The translations under genes and the position numbers were made by a program. Source: Rhyacichthys aspro (Eukaryota; Chordata; Actinopteri; Gobiiformes; Rhyacichthyidae). From it: a DNA stretch of 64,000 nucleotides. The stretch is taken from contig CM072168.1 in NCBI GenBank assembly GCA_036850595.1, positions 17,537,982-17,601,981 of the forward strand, read 5' to 3'. Position 1 is the stretch's first letter; each line of letters begins with the position of its first letter. The notes beneath the pieces are model-generated. The model was not told the origin of the DNA and made no database searches. It saw only the letters and a list, made by a program, of their open reading frames with translations. Positions 1-11,200 of this stretch are shown here, in pieces.

Positions 1-408
1 TAAACTTAGCAGCACCGCGCCGCATAAAGAGTAAGAGGATTTGAATTGAAAACAAAGCGGAGACGAGGGCGAGCAGCTGACCTGAGGCGAAGGACAGCCT
101 CGTGGTGGTTTTTTCGTTGTTTACGGCTCTGGGGACAGTCAGTGGCACGTTCAATCCTCTTGTCTGAACGGCAACAGTTGTGTTCAGTCATCGAGAACAA
201 GTCGTTTTAATTAAAAGGTGAAGCTCGGTGTCAGCGCTGCGTCAGGACTCTGATTTACAGCACTAATCAGCTTCATTTGAACTCAGATAATTGGAAGAAT
301 AAGACACAACACTATACTTTTGATTTATGGGCTGTATTTATGCTGCCTATTACTGAAGCTGGCTTCTATATCCAATGAAAAAGGAACTTGACAGAATGAA
401 ATATTAGT

Positions 409-760
409 GACATCCTAACACCACTTTTTGCAGAATCATTTTGAGTACGTGAAATTGAGTACTCACAAATACCCAGTACAGATATAAGTACCTGATATTT
501 TTGAACCATATACAGTTTCAGAAGAATGTTTATATTTTGGATGTTTTATCAGTGACTTGTTGAGACAGTTTGTGTGACAGAGCATTACCCACAGCTTGCT
601 TATCTGTATTTACCGTAAAATAAGTCCAAACTGTGCAATATAGAGAAAAGGAGTAAACAGAAAGTCACATTACAGTAAGTAAAGCACTTGTCCGGCAGTA
701 TTGGAGGAGGCTCTGATACTGCTAACTATCAAATACAGGCATGGGTGTCTGGATAACCCC
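409..760. mobile_element. hAT-like MITE copy, diverged
   Basis: A copy of the same family as 4670-4966, with a decayed left end (GACATCCTAACACCACTTTTT) and a right end GTGTCTGGATAACCCC. The shared internal block is CACATTACAGTAAGTAAAGCA followed closely by TTGGAGGAGG. It is about 50 bp longer. Confidence 0.5.
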
Positions 761-864
761 AAAAAATGTTTATCTTGATCCAAGATATATCTTAGATGCA
801 TAAAGTAATGGTTTAGTAAGTCACAGATTTGAAATAGCTATTGGTTATTCTCCAAAAATAATAA

Positions 865-1080
865 TTCCAGTGTATTTGCCTATTTCTGCCACCTTTATTT
901 ACGCTGTGAAGTGAATCACTCATGAAATGTCCTGGGACAGGAGAGTAACATTGGAGGTTTCTGTCCAGTGGAGGGTACTGTTTCAGTGAGATAGGGTTGA
1001 TTCTACCAATATCATGTCTAAGAACCATCAAAATGATTTTTGAGAATATATATTTTTGGGCTAAAAGTTACACCATTCCC
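865..1080 (+). repeat. Dispersed repeat, copy A
   Basis: A longer copy of an unnamed repeat. The shared core includes ACATTGGAGGTTTCTGTCCA, GATTCTACC, AAGAACCATCAAAATGATTT and TTTTGGGCTAAAAGTTAC. The upstream part (GTGAATCACTCATG and flanks) is shared with the copy at 48980-49215. Confidence 0.8.
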
Positions 1081-2989
1081 TTTTAACAACAAGAAGCGTT
1101 AGGATGTCTGGCCAGAAAAGACTTCAATACTATAATTGTCTCCAAATATAAATATAGCAACTTTGAAATTAAGTGTATGTAAGTAATTTTGACTTCAGAC
1201 TTGGCTTCTTGAAGTAATAATTCAAAATGTTGCATCACTAAAACATAATCTAAGTTTCCTTTTTAATGTTTTGACCTTTAATAACTTTTTTCATTACAGA
1301 AGTTAACCCCAGCCTCCATATTAAACTTAGCTGCATTCATACTAGTCCCAGACCTGAAGCCTCTTCCATGTGATTGGTTTAAATAAAATAAATCTTAACC
1401 TTTTACTTAATTTGCCTTCTTTGCACATTATGAGGCTTTAGTCATGAGCAGTGAGTGCAACGGTGCATTTGGGAGAGTTTAGTTTAATGTGAAGCAACTG
1501 CAGTTTGTCTCAGTGTCAGCCTCTGTCAAAACATGACTGATGCTCTCCGGGAGCCATTAGACTCAGAGACTAAAAAAAAAAAAACAACAAAAAACAGCCG
1601 CTCATCAATGTTGACTGGACGTGTGTTTAGAATCCATTGAACACAGGGGGTAATGTCTAAAAGTGTCTGAGGAAAACACAGAAAACAAGTTCCTGAACCG
1701 ATTTCAGAAGCTGTTCATGAGCATTTCCCAAATCTGAAAAATGTTTTGTTCTGTGTTTCCTGCAACACATGCTTTATAAATTAGCTGAAACATGACAGGC
1801 AGCAAAGAGTCAACCGTGTCTAAAAAGGGTTATACACGCTTTATGTCTAATAGCTGCACTGTTGTGTGTACTTAGCAAATGTAAAAAAAAACTGCATTAA
1901 ATTGCGTTAGGTATTTTAATGCAGTGAAACCATGTCAAGGCCAGAGGAGAGACATGATCTGAAAAAGTCTGTGTTCAAATCAGTTAAAAAAACAATTGTG
2001 TTTTTCCAACAGATAGAATATGTAACTGTGAAACATTTTTTCTGCAGCTGTACATAAGATTTAAACAAAAGAAAAAGTAGTGTTCAGCTAAATAGCACTG
2101 AAGTTACAGCGGCTCAAATTAGCTCTGAACTGAGCACTCTTCTGTCGAGCCTGTCCTGCCACTTCTGCAGAGGTTCCCCATCATCTCCAGCCAGTGGCAT
2201 CCTTCCTGCCAGACTCTCCAAACCTGCCTCTTCAGGACCCAATGGGAGCCTCTCATCCAGCTGGTGGTGCAGAGAAAGATGTTCATCAGACAAGCTTTCT
2301 CTATTTGACATTGATTTTTAGCAGATTTTAGCAGTTTTTTAGCACTGTTTCTGATTTGAACTCATAAAGTCTTCATCATTTATGTTTCTGTGCCTCACTG
2401 AGTAATTTCTAGATACAGCATGAAGCCATTTATAGAAGATTTGAAGAAGCGTTTCTTGCTTGTAACATTGTGTAGAGGAGAAGGGTATGTTTACATTTTT
2501 AAAACCCCTTTCTTGTTGGTGTTGGTTAAAGTTGCAAGTTGTATTCAGTGTTACACCAGAGCTGGGTAGAGCTTACATTTTTTATTTCGTCTGCTTGTTC
2601 TCCAGAAGTGGACCCGCTGTCAACATCAAATCCCACCTAGAGCTTTCAAACCGAGCCGAAACGATCAGTCAAAACACACACCACACTGAGACTGCATGTT
2701 TAGTGTTGTATAGGTACTGAAATAGTTTATTTTTTCATTCATCTTTTACATAAAACAAAGAATAACGATCATATACAGTTCATAAACCGTACTGCTACTG
2801 TAAGGTGACTGTCACACGAGAACATCACTGTAATTATTGGCTTTAAAAACATGTTTAAAGGAGAGTTATTGTCGCAGTGAGTAACAATATGTGCAATAGT
2901 AACTGGTAGATTAGACTCGTCAGTGCTGAGTACAAAGACAGGGTAACTGTTAGAAAAATACAATACTCTTGTGAGAGGTGCTCTTTATT

Positions 2990-3310
2990 ACACGAGCGCT
3001 TTGAAAAACACAGACGCCGCCATGCTCCGCCTACCCGTATCAGTACAGCCAATCAGGTCCCTGATCCGCTCACCTGCCAAAGCTACATATAGGTTTATTA
3101 CAGCTGTGTGTTGCTACCATGGCGACCGTTACCCTTCGACAGATATGAGTGAGAGAAGTAATCGTAAAAAGAGGTAAATGCGACGACGACTGATGATACT
3201 GTGCAACGTGACAGTGCTCCCTACGCGTCATACTTCAACATGAGGTGAAACGGCCAAGTGTTACCAGAGAATATGGCTATAGTTACCATGACGACGCTGC
3301 AACCCAGTCT
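2990..3310. promoter_or_regulatory. Candidate promoter with CCAAT and X-box-like motifs
   Basis: A CpG-richer patch has CCAATCAGG and two imperfect RFX X-box-like sites: GCTACCATGGCGAC at about 3114 and GTTACCATGACGAC at about 3282. Each site differs from the palindromic GTNRCC-(N)-RGYAAC consensus at two positions. Short starts with good context occur on both strands (MAASVFFKALV on minus; MSERSNRKKR on plus followed by GTAAAT). Assignment as a promoter is inference. Confidence 0.3.
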
Positions 3311-3544
3311 CCCAGTGAATCTACGTAACATTTATGAACATGTGAACATGTTGAATACAGATGTATACGTATACGTTTAAACAGCACAGAAGAACTTTCA
3401 TGGATATGTTTTAGGCAAAATAAACACAAGGCTCTGTTTTACGAAGCTGGATTAAGAGTTTGTTTTCTGAAACGGTAGATTATTTGTGTATTTTGTATAA
3501 ATATAACTCTGTTAGGGTTCAGTGTATTGGGCTGTTTTCTTTGA

Positions 3545-3675
3545 CAGGAAACATTTGAGGTTTCTGTCCAGCTGAGGGTACTGCGACAGTGAGACAGACC
3601 TGATTCTACCGATGTCTGAGAACCATCAAAAAGATTTAAAGAATATATAGTTTTGGGCTAAAAGTTACGCGGCGC
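3545..3675 (+). repeat. Dispersed repeat, copy B (core only)
   Basis: Carries ACATTTGAGGTTTCTGTCCA, GAGGGTACTG, GATTCTACCGATGTCTGAGA and TTTTGGGCTAAAAGTTAC. It lacks the upstream half seen in the other two copies. Confidence 0.8.
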
Positions 3676-4669
3676 TGCTTTAAGTTAGGAGCAACTATTT
3701 TGGACCTCACCTCTTAAATTTAAATTAAAATTTACTTTGGAGCAGGTGAAGTTACAGATAGAGAAAACACAGACCAAAGTGATATCCTAAGATGTGGCTT
3801 TTAGAATGAAAAATTGTATATTGAATATTGCTTTTTTCCCCCAAAAAAGCTTTAAAAGTCCAAATTTTATTTAGGTTCACTGATCAATTTTCAATGTGAT
3901 AATAATTTTGAAAGATTTTCAGTAGAAACACTTCCTGTCTGGTCCTGTCTTGTCTTTATTTTACACGTGCCATTCATTCTGTGCTGCTGTTCATTTTGCA
4001 GATGAGTTTATTACATCCATAGTCTTCATCCCTTTGTCCAACAGGGTACAGGAGACAACTCTAGGATAGGTTATACTGGGATCATAGTGCACAGAGCAGG
4101 TTTTTCACATAATAAAACAAGGCTTTGACTTTGAAAAGTCACCAAAATACATGATATAGATGACTTTATCAATAGCTATTTAAACCAAGTTATGCAATAT
4201 ATGCCTAAATCTCAGCAGACTTTCATTTTATAGCCCCTTCCTTTGTCAAACAGGATTAAATGGCTGTAAAGGTCAAAACTTAGACTGCTTTAGAAGTCAA
4301 ACTATGCACTATGTACCATTAAAAAGTACATCAACAATTACATATTCACTTACAGTAAATAGTCAGAGACTGGGCTGCAGGTCTGATATGTAGACCGAGT
4401 TGCATTCACTTTCTGTATAGGTTTAGCTCAGAGCAGTGTTTGGCAATGTACATTTGGCAAAAAAATGGAAGTCAAGGAGCTGTTAGAAGTGAGAGGGAAA
4501 CATCGCAAAAGCAGCTAAAACTGTCAAACATGTCAAGATGCATTCAAAACACCAACAAACGCTAGTAATAAAAGACACATTATAGAGAACAGGTGCAATA
4601 TCTTACAGAGAAATGTACAGACAAAACCGACAAGGGAGTATAGTTAAACCATTACATTTGGATGTGTTT

Positions 4670-4966
4670 AGGGATGTCCTGATACCTCTTTTTCAGAATG
4701 AGTACCTAAACTGAGTATTTGTCAATACTAAACATAGATGAGCTCTTAATTTTGATGAACCATAAAGTGTTTATAGTGTCGTTATGATTTTTCTGATGTT
4801 TTAAAGGAGCCTCTTGCAGTTTTTATTACCAAACAGTGATGTATATAGCAAAAAAGGAATGAAAAGTCACACTGCAGTGAGTAAAGTTTATATATGGCGC
4901 TATCGGAGGAGGTCAAGTAAGCTTTTATACAAGTGAGCACTGAGTCCTGGTATCTGGACAACCCTA
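4670..4966. mobile_element. hAT-like MITE copy
   Basis: Roughly 300 bp bounded by imperfect terminal inverted repeats: GGGATGTCCTGATACC on the left and GGTATCTGGACAACCC on the right. It has no coding capacity. Similar ends and internal motifs (CACTGCAGTGAGTAAAG, ATCGGAGGAGG) occur in copies at 409-760 and 63630-63876. The hAT assignment rests on general resemblance to fish elements with such ends and is inference. Confidence 0.65.
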
Positions 4967-7261
4967 AATACATTCACTGAGACAAAGAAATGGTTATAGA
5001 AACAGTGAGATCTGACTCCACAGCATCTATCAGACAACATTATTTTCCCTGAGCTAGCACAACAATATCACTATGTGCCTACTGGGTGCAGATCGCTAAA
5101 ATCACATGCAAAACTCTCTTTTGTCTTGATGTCATAACTGTGGGGGCACATATGAAGAGTTTAATTCAAAGAGGACTTGCTTGGTTTTCTACAACATGCA
5201 CCTCTATGGATAAATAAGACTATTTTCTGTGCCTCGTGTAATCAAACTCTTCATTAATGTTCATTTGGGGAGTCTAAAGTGGAAAGTGGTTGCATGCAGG
5301 TCATTAATTATATCGTGACAGTAAAAAAATCCAACAAGTTAGTGCACACTTTAAAAATTCACATTACTCAGTCAGGTATAGAGCTCTTGAATGGCATCAG
5401 TAGTAAGTGCTGTACAAAGATATTCTCAAGGTGGAAATAGGGTTTGTAACTTTTTCATTTAACCTTCTATTCAAAATATAGTATTACTTACATGAACTAG
5501 TGCAGAGTTAGATCTACATTGGTTAAATATTCAAGTGGCCACATGATGTAGTTATTATGGATCTGTTGCAGTGACCACACGGCGACATGATGGAGGTCTG
5601 CTACATCCACGTTTATGGCAACAGTAAAGTATAGCATCATTTGAGATCATATGAATAAATGCCCCTGTATTGTGACACACACGTAACACACACACAACTC
5701 TGCAGGATTTTTTCATTGTAGCTACAGTACATTGTGAAGCAGAAATGATCGTGAAACTATTTGGAGGTCATGAAAGTCCAGCTGTTTGTTTGCTACACAT
5801 TTTTATTGGCTACAGACTGCACATGTTGCCGAAAACTGGAAGAAAAGCAGTGGACATGACACGTACACTGCTCGAATGGGCAGTACTGCTTCTTATATTT
5901 GTTGATTGGTGGAACTTATCTTGACATTATCTACATTGACTTGGGATTAAGGCTACATCCAGACTAATGCTACTCAGCCTTTAACGTTTTTAACATAAAA
6001 ACAACGCTGTGTTGACTGAGACCAAAGAGTATCGAGACCATGACAAGACCAAGACTTTTAGCGATCGGATCAGAACCTGTCCATGATACACTGTAATAGA
6101 CACAAGAGAACAATTACAAAATCTAAACAGTCCAAATCCATCTTTCAACCAATCCAAAACTGTTAGAGGTTAGTGTTTGGTGAAGGAGGCAGAGTTAGTG
6201 AAAACAGTGAGAGGGGCTTACAGTGATGGTTTCTAAATGTGGACTGAGATCATTCTAGTTTTGTTTTGTCCAATAACAACATATTAAAATGAAATGTATT
6301 AGTCTGGTCACAGCCTCAAACAGTGGATTTTCTTCATGTGGAATATGTTAAGTTTCTATTATGGCTTTTTATCTCGCCATACTTGAGCCAAAAGCTTGAG
6401 TAATCTGTACCAGCATGGTCCTAGACTGTAAATGTATTTCTGCTCTATAGGTTTTTTGAGACCAAACATCATAAGATTGCAGCCTTATTGAAGTGTATAA
6501 GTATATAAGTATTTTACAGGCTCTTGGCTCAAATATTGAGCTGCAGACCTCCAAAATGGCTGCCAGGAGACCTGTAACAACATGTGAACGTCTGGTCAGT
6601 ATCTCGGTGCTACACTGAGCGCAGGTGGAAGTCTACAAAGCCAAGTCCAGAGTGTTTTTATCCTGCTTCACACACACAGGGCCATAAAACCAGGACATGC
6701 AGGGGTCTGCTCCATGTGTGTTGGACTGATAAATTCTTCTAATTGCTTCATTTGCTGCTTTAGGATGAACCAGCTTCAAATTGAACTCTGAAAAACAAGA
6801 TATGAACCAAAGTGAGACTCTGAAGTGCTCAATGGAAATGTCTGAAGGGTGTGGTCATATAAGCAAATGAGTATATACATGTAATTTATTTAAAAATATA
6901 TATTAGTCAAAGTAAGTGTTAATGTTCTGTAGAAAAAGCAGTTTTCATTTGCGGTTCAAATGCAGTCATTAGGGTTTCTCTCAAGCAGGCTGTGCTCAGT
7001 GAAAATGAGTTTCTCAGCTAAGTGCTACATTTAAGTGTCATTACAAGGCTCCTGATACACCTGAAAATCTATTCTGTATGATGGCCAGCTAGAGTGGCAC
7101 TTTTAGACTACTCAAATTAAGTAATATTAAGCATTCGTCTGTTGTATGCATTTCATACTCTGTGTAGTGTACATGTATTTTCTATACGTGCATTTGCTAT
7201 GTATATGTGAAATATTTTACATGTGTAATATTTTCTGCTTTTACATTGTTGACATTCCCTT

Positions 7262-7467
7262 TGCCCCCCCCCCCCCCTTTGGACCCCAACCCCAACCCCC
7301 CCCCCCCCCCTTTTTCCCCCCCTTTCCCCCCCTTCCCCCGGGCCCCCCCCCACCTAAAAAAACTTTTCACAAACCCCCCCCCCCCCGGGGGCCCCCTCCC
7401 CTCCCCCCCCCCTTCTTTCCCCCAAAAAAAAAAAACGTTTAAGGCCCCCCCCCGGGCGCCCCCGGCG
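7262..7467. other. Blocky C-homopolymer tract, probable sequence artefact
   Basis: About 200 bp made of runs of C with short blocks of T, A and G, often with stretched homopolymers (C14, A12). It is unlike anything else in the window. The proline-rich frames that cross it are by-products. It may be a low-quality read patch or a true C-rich simple repeat distorted by sequencing. Confidence 0.7.
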
Positions 7468-7559
7468 CTACTGCACTGTATCTTCCATATCAGCTACTGT
7501 AACAAAGTCATTTTAATACTGTATACAGTATACACTTGTTAACATACAGTATTATGTCT

Positions 7560-7800
7560 GTTTTTCTATGTTGTTTCCACCGGTCCTCAGAGTGGATCCA
7601 CTTCTGAGATTCTCTCTGAGCTTTCTGTTTTTCCCCCTGGCTGTTTTATTTTTATTTATTTATTTTTTGAGTTTGAGTTTTTCCTCACCCTGATGGAAGG
7701 TTGAAGGACAGGGCGTGTTGTCTGGTACAGTCTGTAAAGCCCTTTGAGGCAGCTGTTATTGTGATATTGGGCTATACAAAAATTGTATTGCATTGTATGT
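7560..7800 (+). repeat. Fish retroposon 3'-tail-like repeat
   Basis: Contains TTTTTCCTCACCCTGATGGA, GGACAGGGCGTGTTG, TACAGTCTGTAAAGCCCTTT and GTGATATTGGGCTATACAAA followed by ATTGTATTGCATTG. This is close to a widespread fish repeat ending in AAATTGAATTGA-type tails, probably a LINE or SINE 3' end. The class is inference. Confidence 0.6.
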
Positions 7801-8078
7801 GTTTTGACTTGTATCTCTTGTACAGAATGTGTATGTAAAATAAAAACCCACACTGAAAAATGCTATTTCAAGCTGCTCCAAGACCAACCCTCTTATACAT
7901 TGGTCATTTGCCAACAATATCAGATAAATATATTAAATATTGATTTGTGAATACATTCATTTTAGGTCACTATTTTTTTGACACTTAAAATTCTAGTCTT
8001 GTCATGTAGCCTATAATCTATCACTGAGGTTCAACCATAGACTTGTTACGTAACACACATCATATCATATTAGTTTTT

Positions 8079-8084
8079 TTTATT
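8079..8084 (-). terminator. nckap5: Poly(A) signal AATAAA for nckap5
   Basis: On the minus strand AATAAA occurs 59 nt after the proposed TAA stop of the last nckap5 exon, within an A-rich run. It gives a short 3' untranslated region. The spacing is plausible for a real transcript end, but AATAAA is common in AT-rich DNA. Confidence 0.4.
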
Positions 8085-8142
8085 ATGATTATTTTGACGA
8101 GCTGAGATAATCCCACTTGTGCTGTTACTTTGATGAGAAGTG

Positions 8143-8258
8143 TTAAAGTGTGTGAGTCTTACAGTTAGCGAGCTGAAGTCTCGTCTGTTCTTTCTGTTGA
8201 CTTGAAGTGGTTCTTGTTTTTGATTTGACGTAGGTCATCTTCTTTGGTTCCATGTCGC
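8143..8258 (-). CDS. nckap5: nckap5 probable last coding exon
   Basis: A strong acceptor (CTGTGCTTTTCAG) opens a 116-nt segment that joins the previous exon in phase and reads GDMEPKKMTYVKSKTRTTSS, then a basic, Gln-rich end and TAA at 8143-8145. Human NCKAP5 has a faintly similar KKPRMCTYSAS in its tail. The human SDSDLDYGDNGFG motif is absent. A poly(A) signal lies 59 nt further on, which favours this as the last exon. A GTAAGA inside the last codons could also act as a donor, leading to an unseen exon. Confidence 0.5.
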
Positions 8259-11200
8259 CTGAAAAGCACAGATTCGACACATGAAGAAGTTAGAGTTTTT
8301 TCTTCCTTAGCTCTGCATCCTGAGGGGAAGGGTTAGATTGGCAGAGACATCTTCAAAAAGAGCAGTTTCACCGTTTTGACTGTGAGTGACAGGAGATTTG
8401 ATTAAGGATTAAAAAGACAGCCCCTAACTTCATCAAAGCATGTGAAGACAGGTTTTAGTTTGACAGCGATAGAGTAGTTGTGTTTCCATGAAATATAAAT
8501 TGAATTTGAAGATAATTTGTGAATGTGCAGAATAGGCGTGTTTCTGTTAAACCATGAATAAACATTTTGTCATATTGGCCTCAAGCCCCTTCCTTGTTTT
8601 TTTTGTTTTTTTTGGAAATGGTGCTGACTCCTCTGTTACTGCAGTTTAATAAAACCTGTGGTGTGAGCTCTGATCTCCGGTTGGTGGCCTGCTCTACATC
8701 TGTCCCCTGATTGGCCCCTGTGTGACCCAGCTGCCTCTGCTCTGGTTGGGCCGGCTCTCCTGTTCTCAGCCAATCACACACTTCCTTCTACTTCAACTAC
8801 AAAAGCCTTGTCCTGCTCAGTCACCTAAGTCTGTTTGTATTTCCATTCTTCATTACATCAAACAGCATCAGGTATCAGGGACTTTACTGTTTCCATAACC
8901 TGGACAGTAACACATCAGTTACAATATGACATATCTCCATCTACTCCTGGTTTGTGCAAAAGAAAGTTTATGTTTCATTTGTGGTGATTCATTGCTTAAT
9001 GTAAATGAGTGTTTTTCTCTGGAAGACTCTTTGTGATTAGCGTAGCGAGCGCAGCGTGAGAGCTAGCAGCAATAAAGTCTGATCAATGGCATTAGAAATC
9101 TATTACCCCCGCAGATAGACACTAATGTGTTGCTTTGATTTTCACCCCCAGGAAACTGAAGCAGCGACACGACAGGTGCGTCTTACTAATAAGCTGTATT
9201 CAGGTACATTCTCACTCCATTTTCATTAAGTGCTTCAGAAAATATATAACTGAGGCAACGTTTTCAATGGATATGTATTTAAATGAAACAGAGTGACAGC
9301 TTTATTCACATTAATTTACGAAAGTCAGTACATTTCAGTGGTTCAGCAGATGTCTCTGAAGGTTGTTTGGGTCATTATCCTGATCCATGTTTAGAACAAC
9401 TGGTGCACAGAAGTAGACTTTTCTTTGAGTTTGAATCAAAAGTGCGAACAGAGATGTATGTGAAGAAGCCCCAGAGTTAACTTTAAAAACTAGGTACTGT
9501 TTTTAATTAACAAGTTGTCCCAACCGCTGGGTCACAAATTGCTTTAATTTATCTAAAGTGTGCTAATGTAGCGAAGGACAATTTCTTGTTTTTTTTAATC
9601 TGGTGGCACCATTGGACTCATTCACCATTAACTTCTTAACTTTAAAGAAAACTTTTAACCCAACTTAATACAATTCAAACCCTTGAAAAGTAATGTATAA
9701 GGAGTATGAAAAGAGAAAGATAAGGCACCTCACCTAAAAGGATACAGCAGATAATAGTCATATTAATAGAAAAAAGAATTTGTTAAACCATGTCTGACTA
9801 AGGAATTACAAAAATTAAAAAATAATATCTAGTGACTTTTATTAATTTATTTAAGTGTGTGACAAAAGAATGATGGATCCAAATGGATGAGACAGGAACA
9901 TATTTCTGCCCCGTTCCTCTGAAGTACTGTACCTGGTTGTGGCCGGGGCAGCCTGCTGTGGGGCTCACACACACTGGCAGTCACAATGGGTTCACACGGG
10001 GCTGGGATGGGCTGGAGGAAGGCCACAGTGGGGAAAGGCACTGACTGGATATGGGTCACAGACGAGTCGGACAGGGAGCTGGGCACCCCCGCGTGGCCGC
10101 CGTCCTTAAAGCTGGAGGGTATTCTCCAGCGGGGCAGCGGGGTAGGAGACACCTCCTCACTGGAGGAGCTGGGGACACTGGGAGGACTCAGGGACTGGTC
10201 TGGGGTGGACGAGGATTTAGGAAGGAAGTGCAGGATGGAGGAGAAGAAGGAACAGGATTCAGGAAGGGGGATGGTCCCAATTCCACTGTCCAATGTTCGC
10301 ATCTTGCAGCCAGAGCCTGTGGCACAAGGAGAGCAGCTGAAGAAAGTGGGGACACTGGGAGCACAGCAGGAAAAAAAACAACAGGAGAGCCATGGTTGAA
10401 GTGGAAATAAAGTTTTCTACTCGAAACAATGGGACCAGTTTCACAAAGAGTGAGACACAACAAAGCTGTTGCTGTCAACTCTGAGGATAGTACAATAGTC
10501 TGGTCTTTACAATGAGAAATGGCTCTGTAGTCCCTTCACATCTGTTTTCATTCAGTACAAATCCTGTCAGACCAGTCATAACTTTATATAAAATGGGTGG
10601 CCTTTATTCAGTGCTTTGTTTTGCTGATTTGATGTAATTGTGTCGAGAGTGATTTGTCAGAAATCAATCCACAGAGACCAGACTAATTGTTTGGGTTGAA
10701 CAGAAAAAGAAACAGGACAACGAGACTAAAAGTGCAATACTGGAGAAATAAAGACTTCCAAAGCCGAAAACATTCACACTTTGTTTACTGCAGCTAAAAG
10801 TGTTTTGACTTAAAGACTTGCTGACACTGTAGCTAACTTTCTCACCTTTGTGAAACCTGTCCCGTATCAATAACATCATCTGTATATCATCTTATAATCA
10901 TTCCAGGCACACTTTTCATTGCACAGTAAGCCGTGATCAACAGATGGTCCATCTTTATCCTCTCATTATTTCACTTAACCATGGTTTCCAAATGAAAAAT
11001 GTTGGTTCAGTACAATCTAATTACAGGAGTAAGGCTGCATTACATTTTTTATAATTACACCAAAACAGTGCCGCTGAGAGTGACTCAGCGAATGCAGATG
11101 AAGCCCACTTAACCACTGTTTTTGTCACAGACATTGTTTATGGGTCAGGGTTAGGCTGGCATGCATTGGTGAATATGAAATGCATGTCATGGCATATCGA

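Larger units (their letters stand above)
1..8078. other. Left flank beyond nckap5, no complete gene recognised
   Basis: Repeat-rich DNA. Positions 1-240 are richer in G+C and could belong to a neighbouring gene. A minus-strand frame at 2114-2311 has protein-like composition. A possible promoter lies near 2990-3310. The remainder is AT-rich with MITEs, dispersed repeats and simple sequence. Confidence 0.4.

Noticed and set aside
7146..7542. Proline-rich open frames on both strands
   Set aside because: They exist only because of the C-homopolymer block, which is probably an artefact; no start context, splice sites or similarity.
9986..10410. Plus-strand frames opposite the nckap5 tail exon
   Set aside because: They are shadows of the minus-strand TLDSGIG exon; composition follows the complementary Ser/Pro codons.
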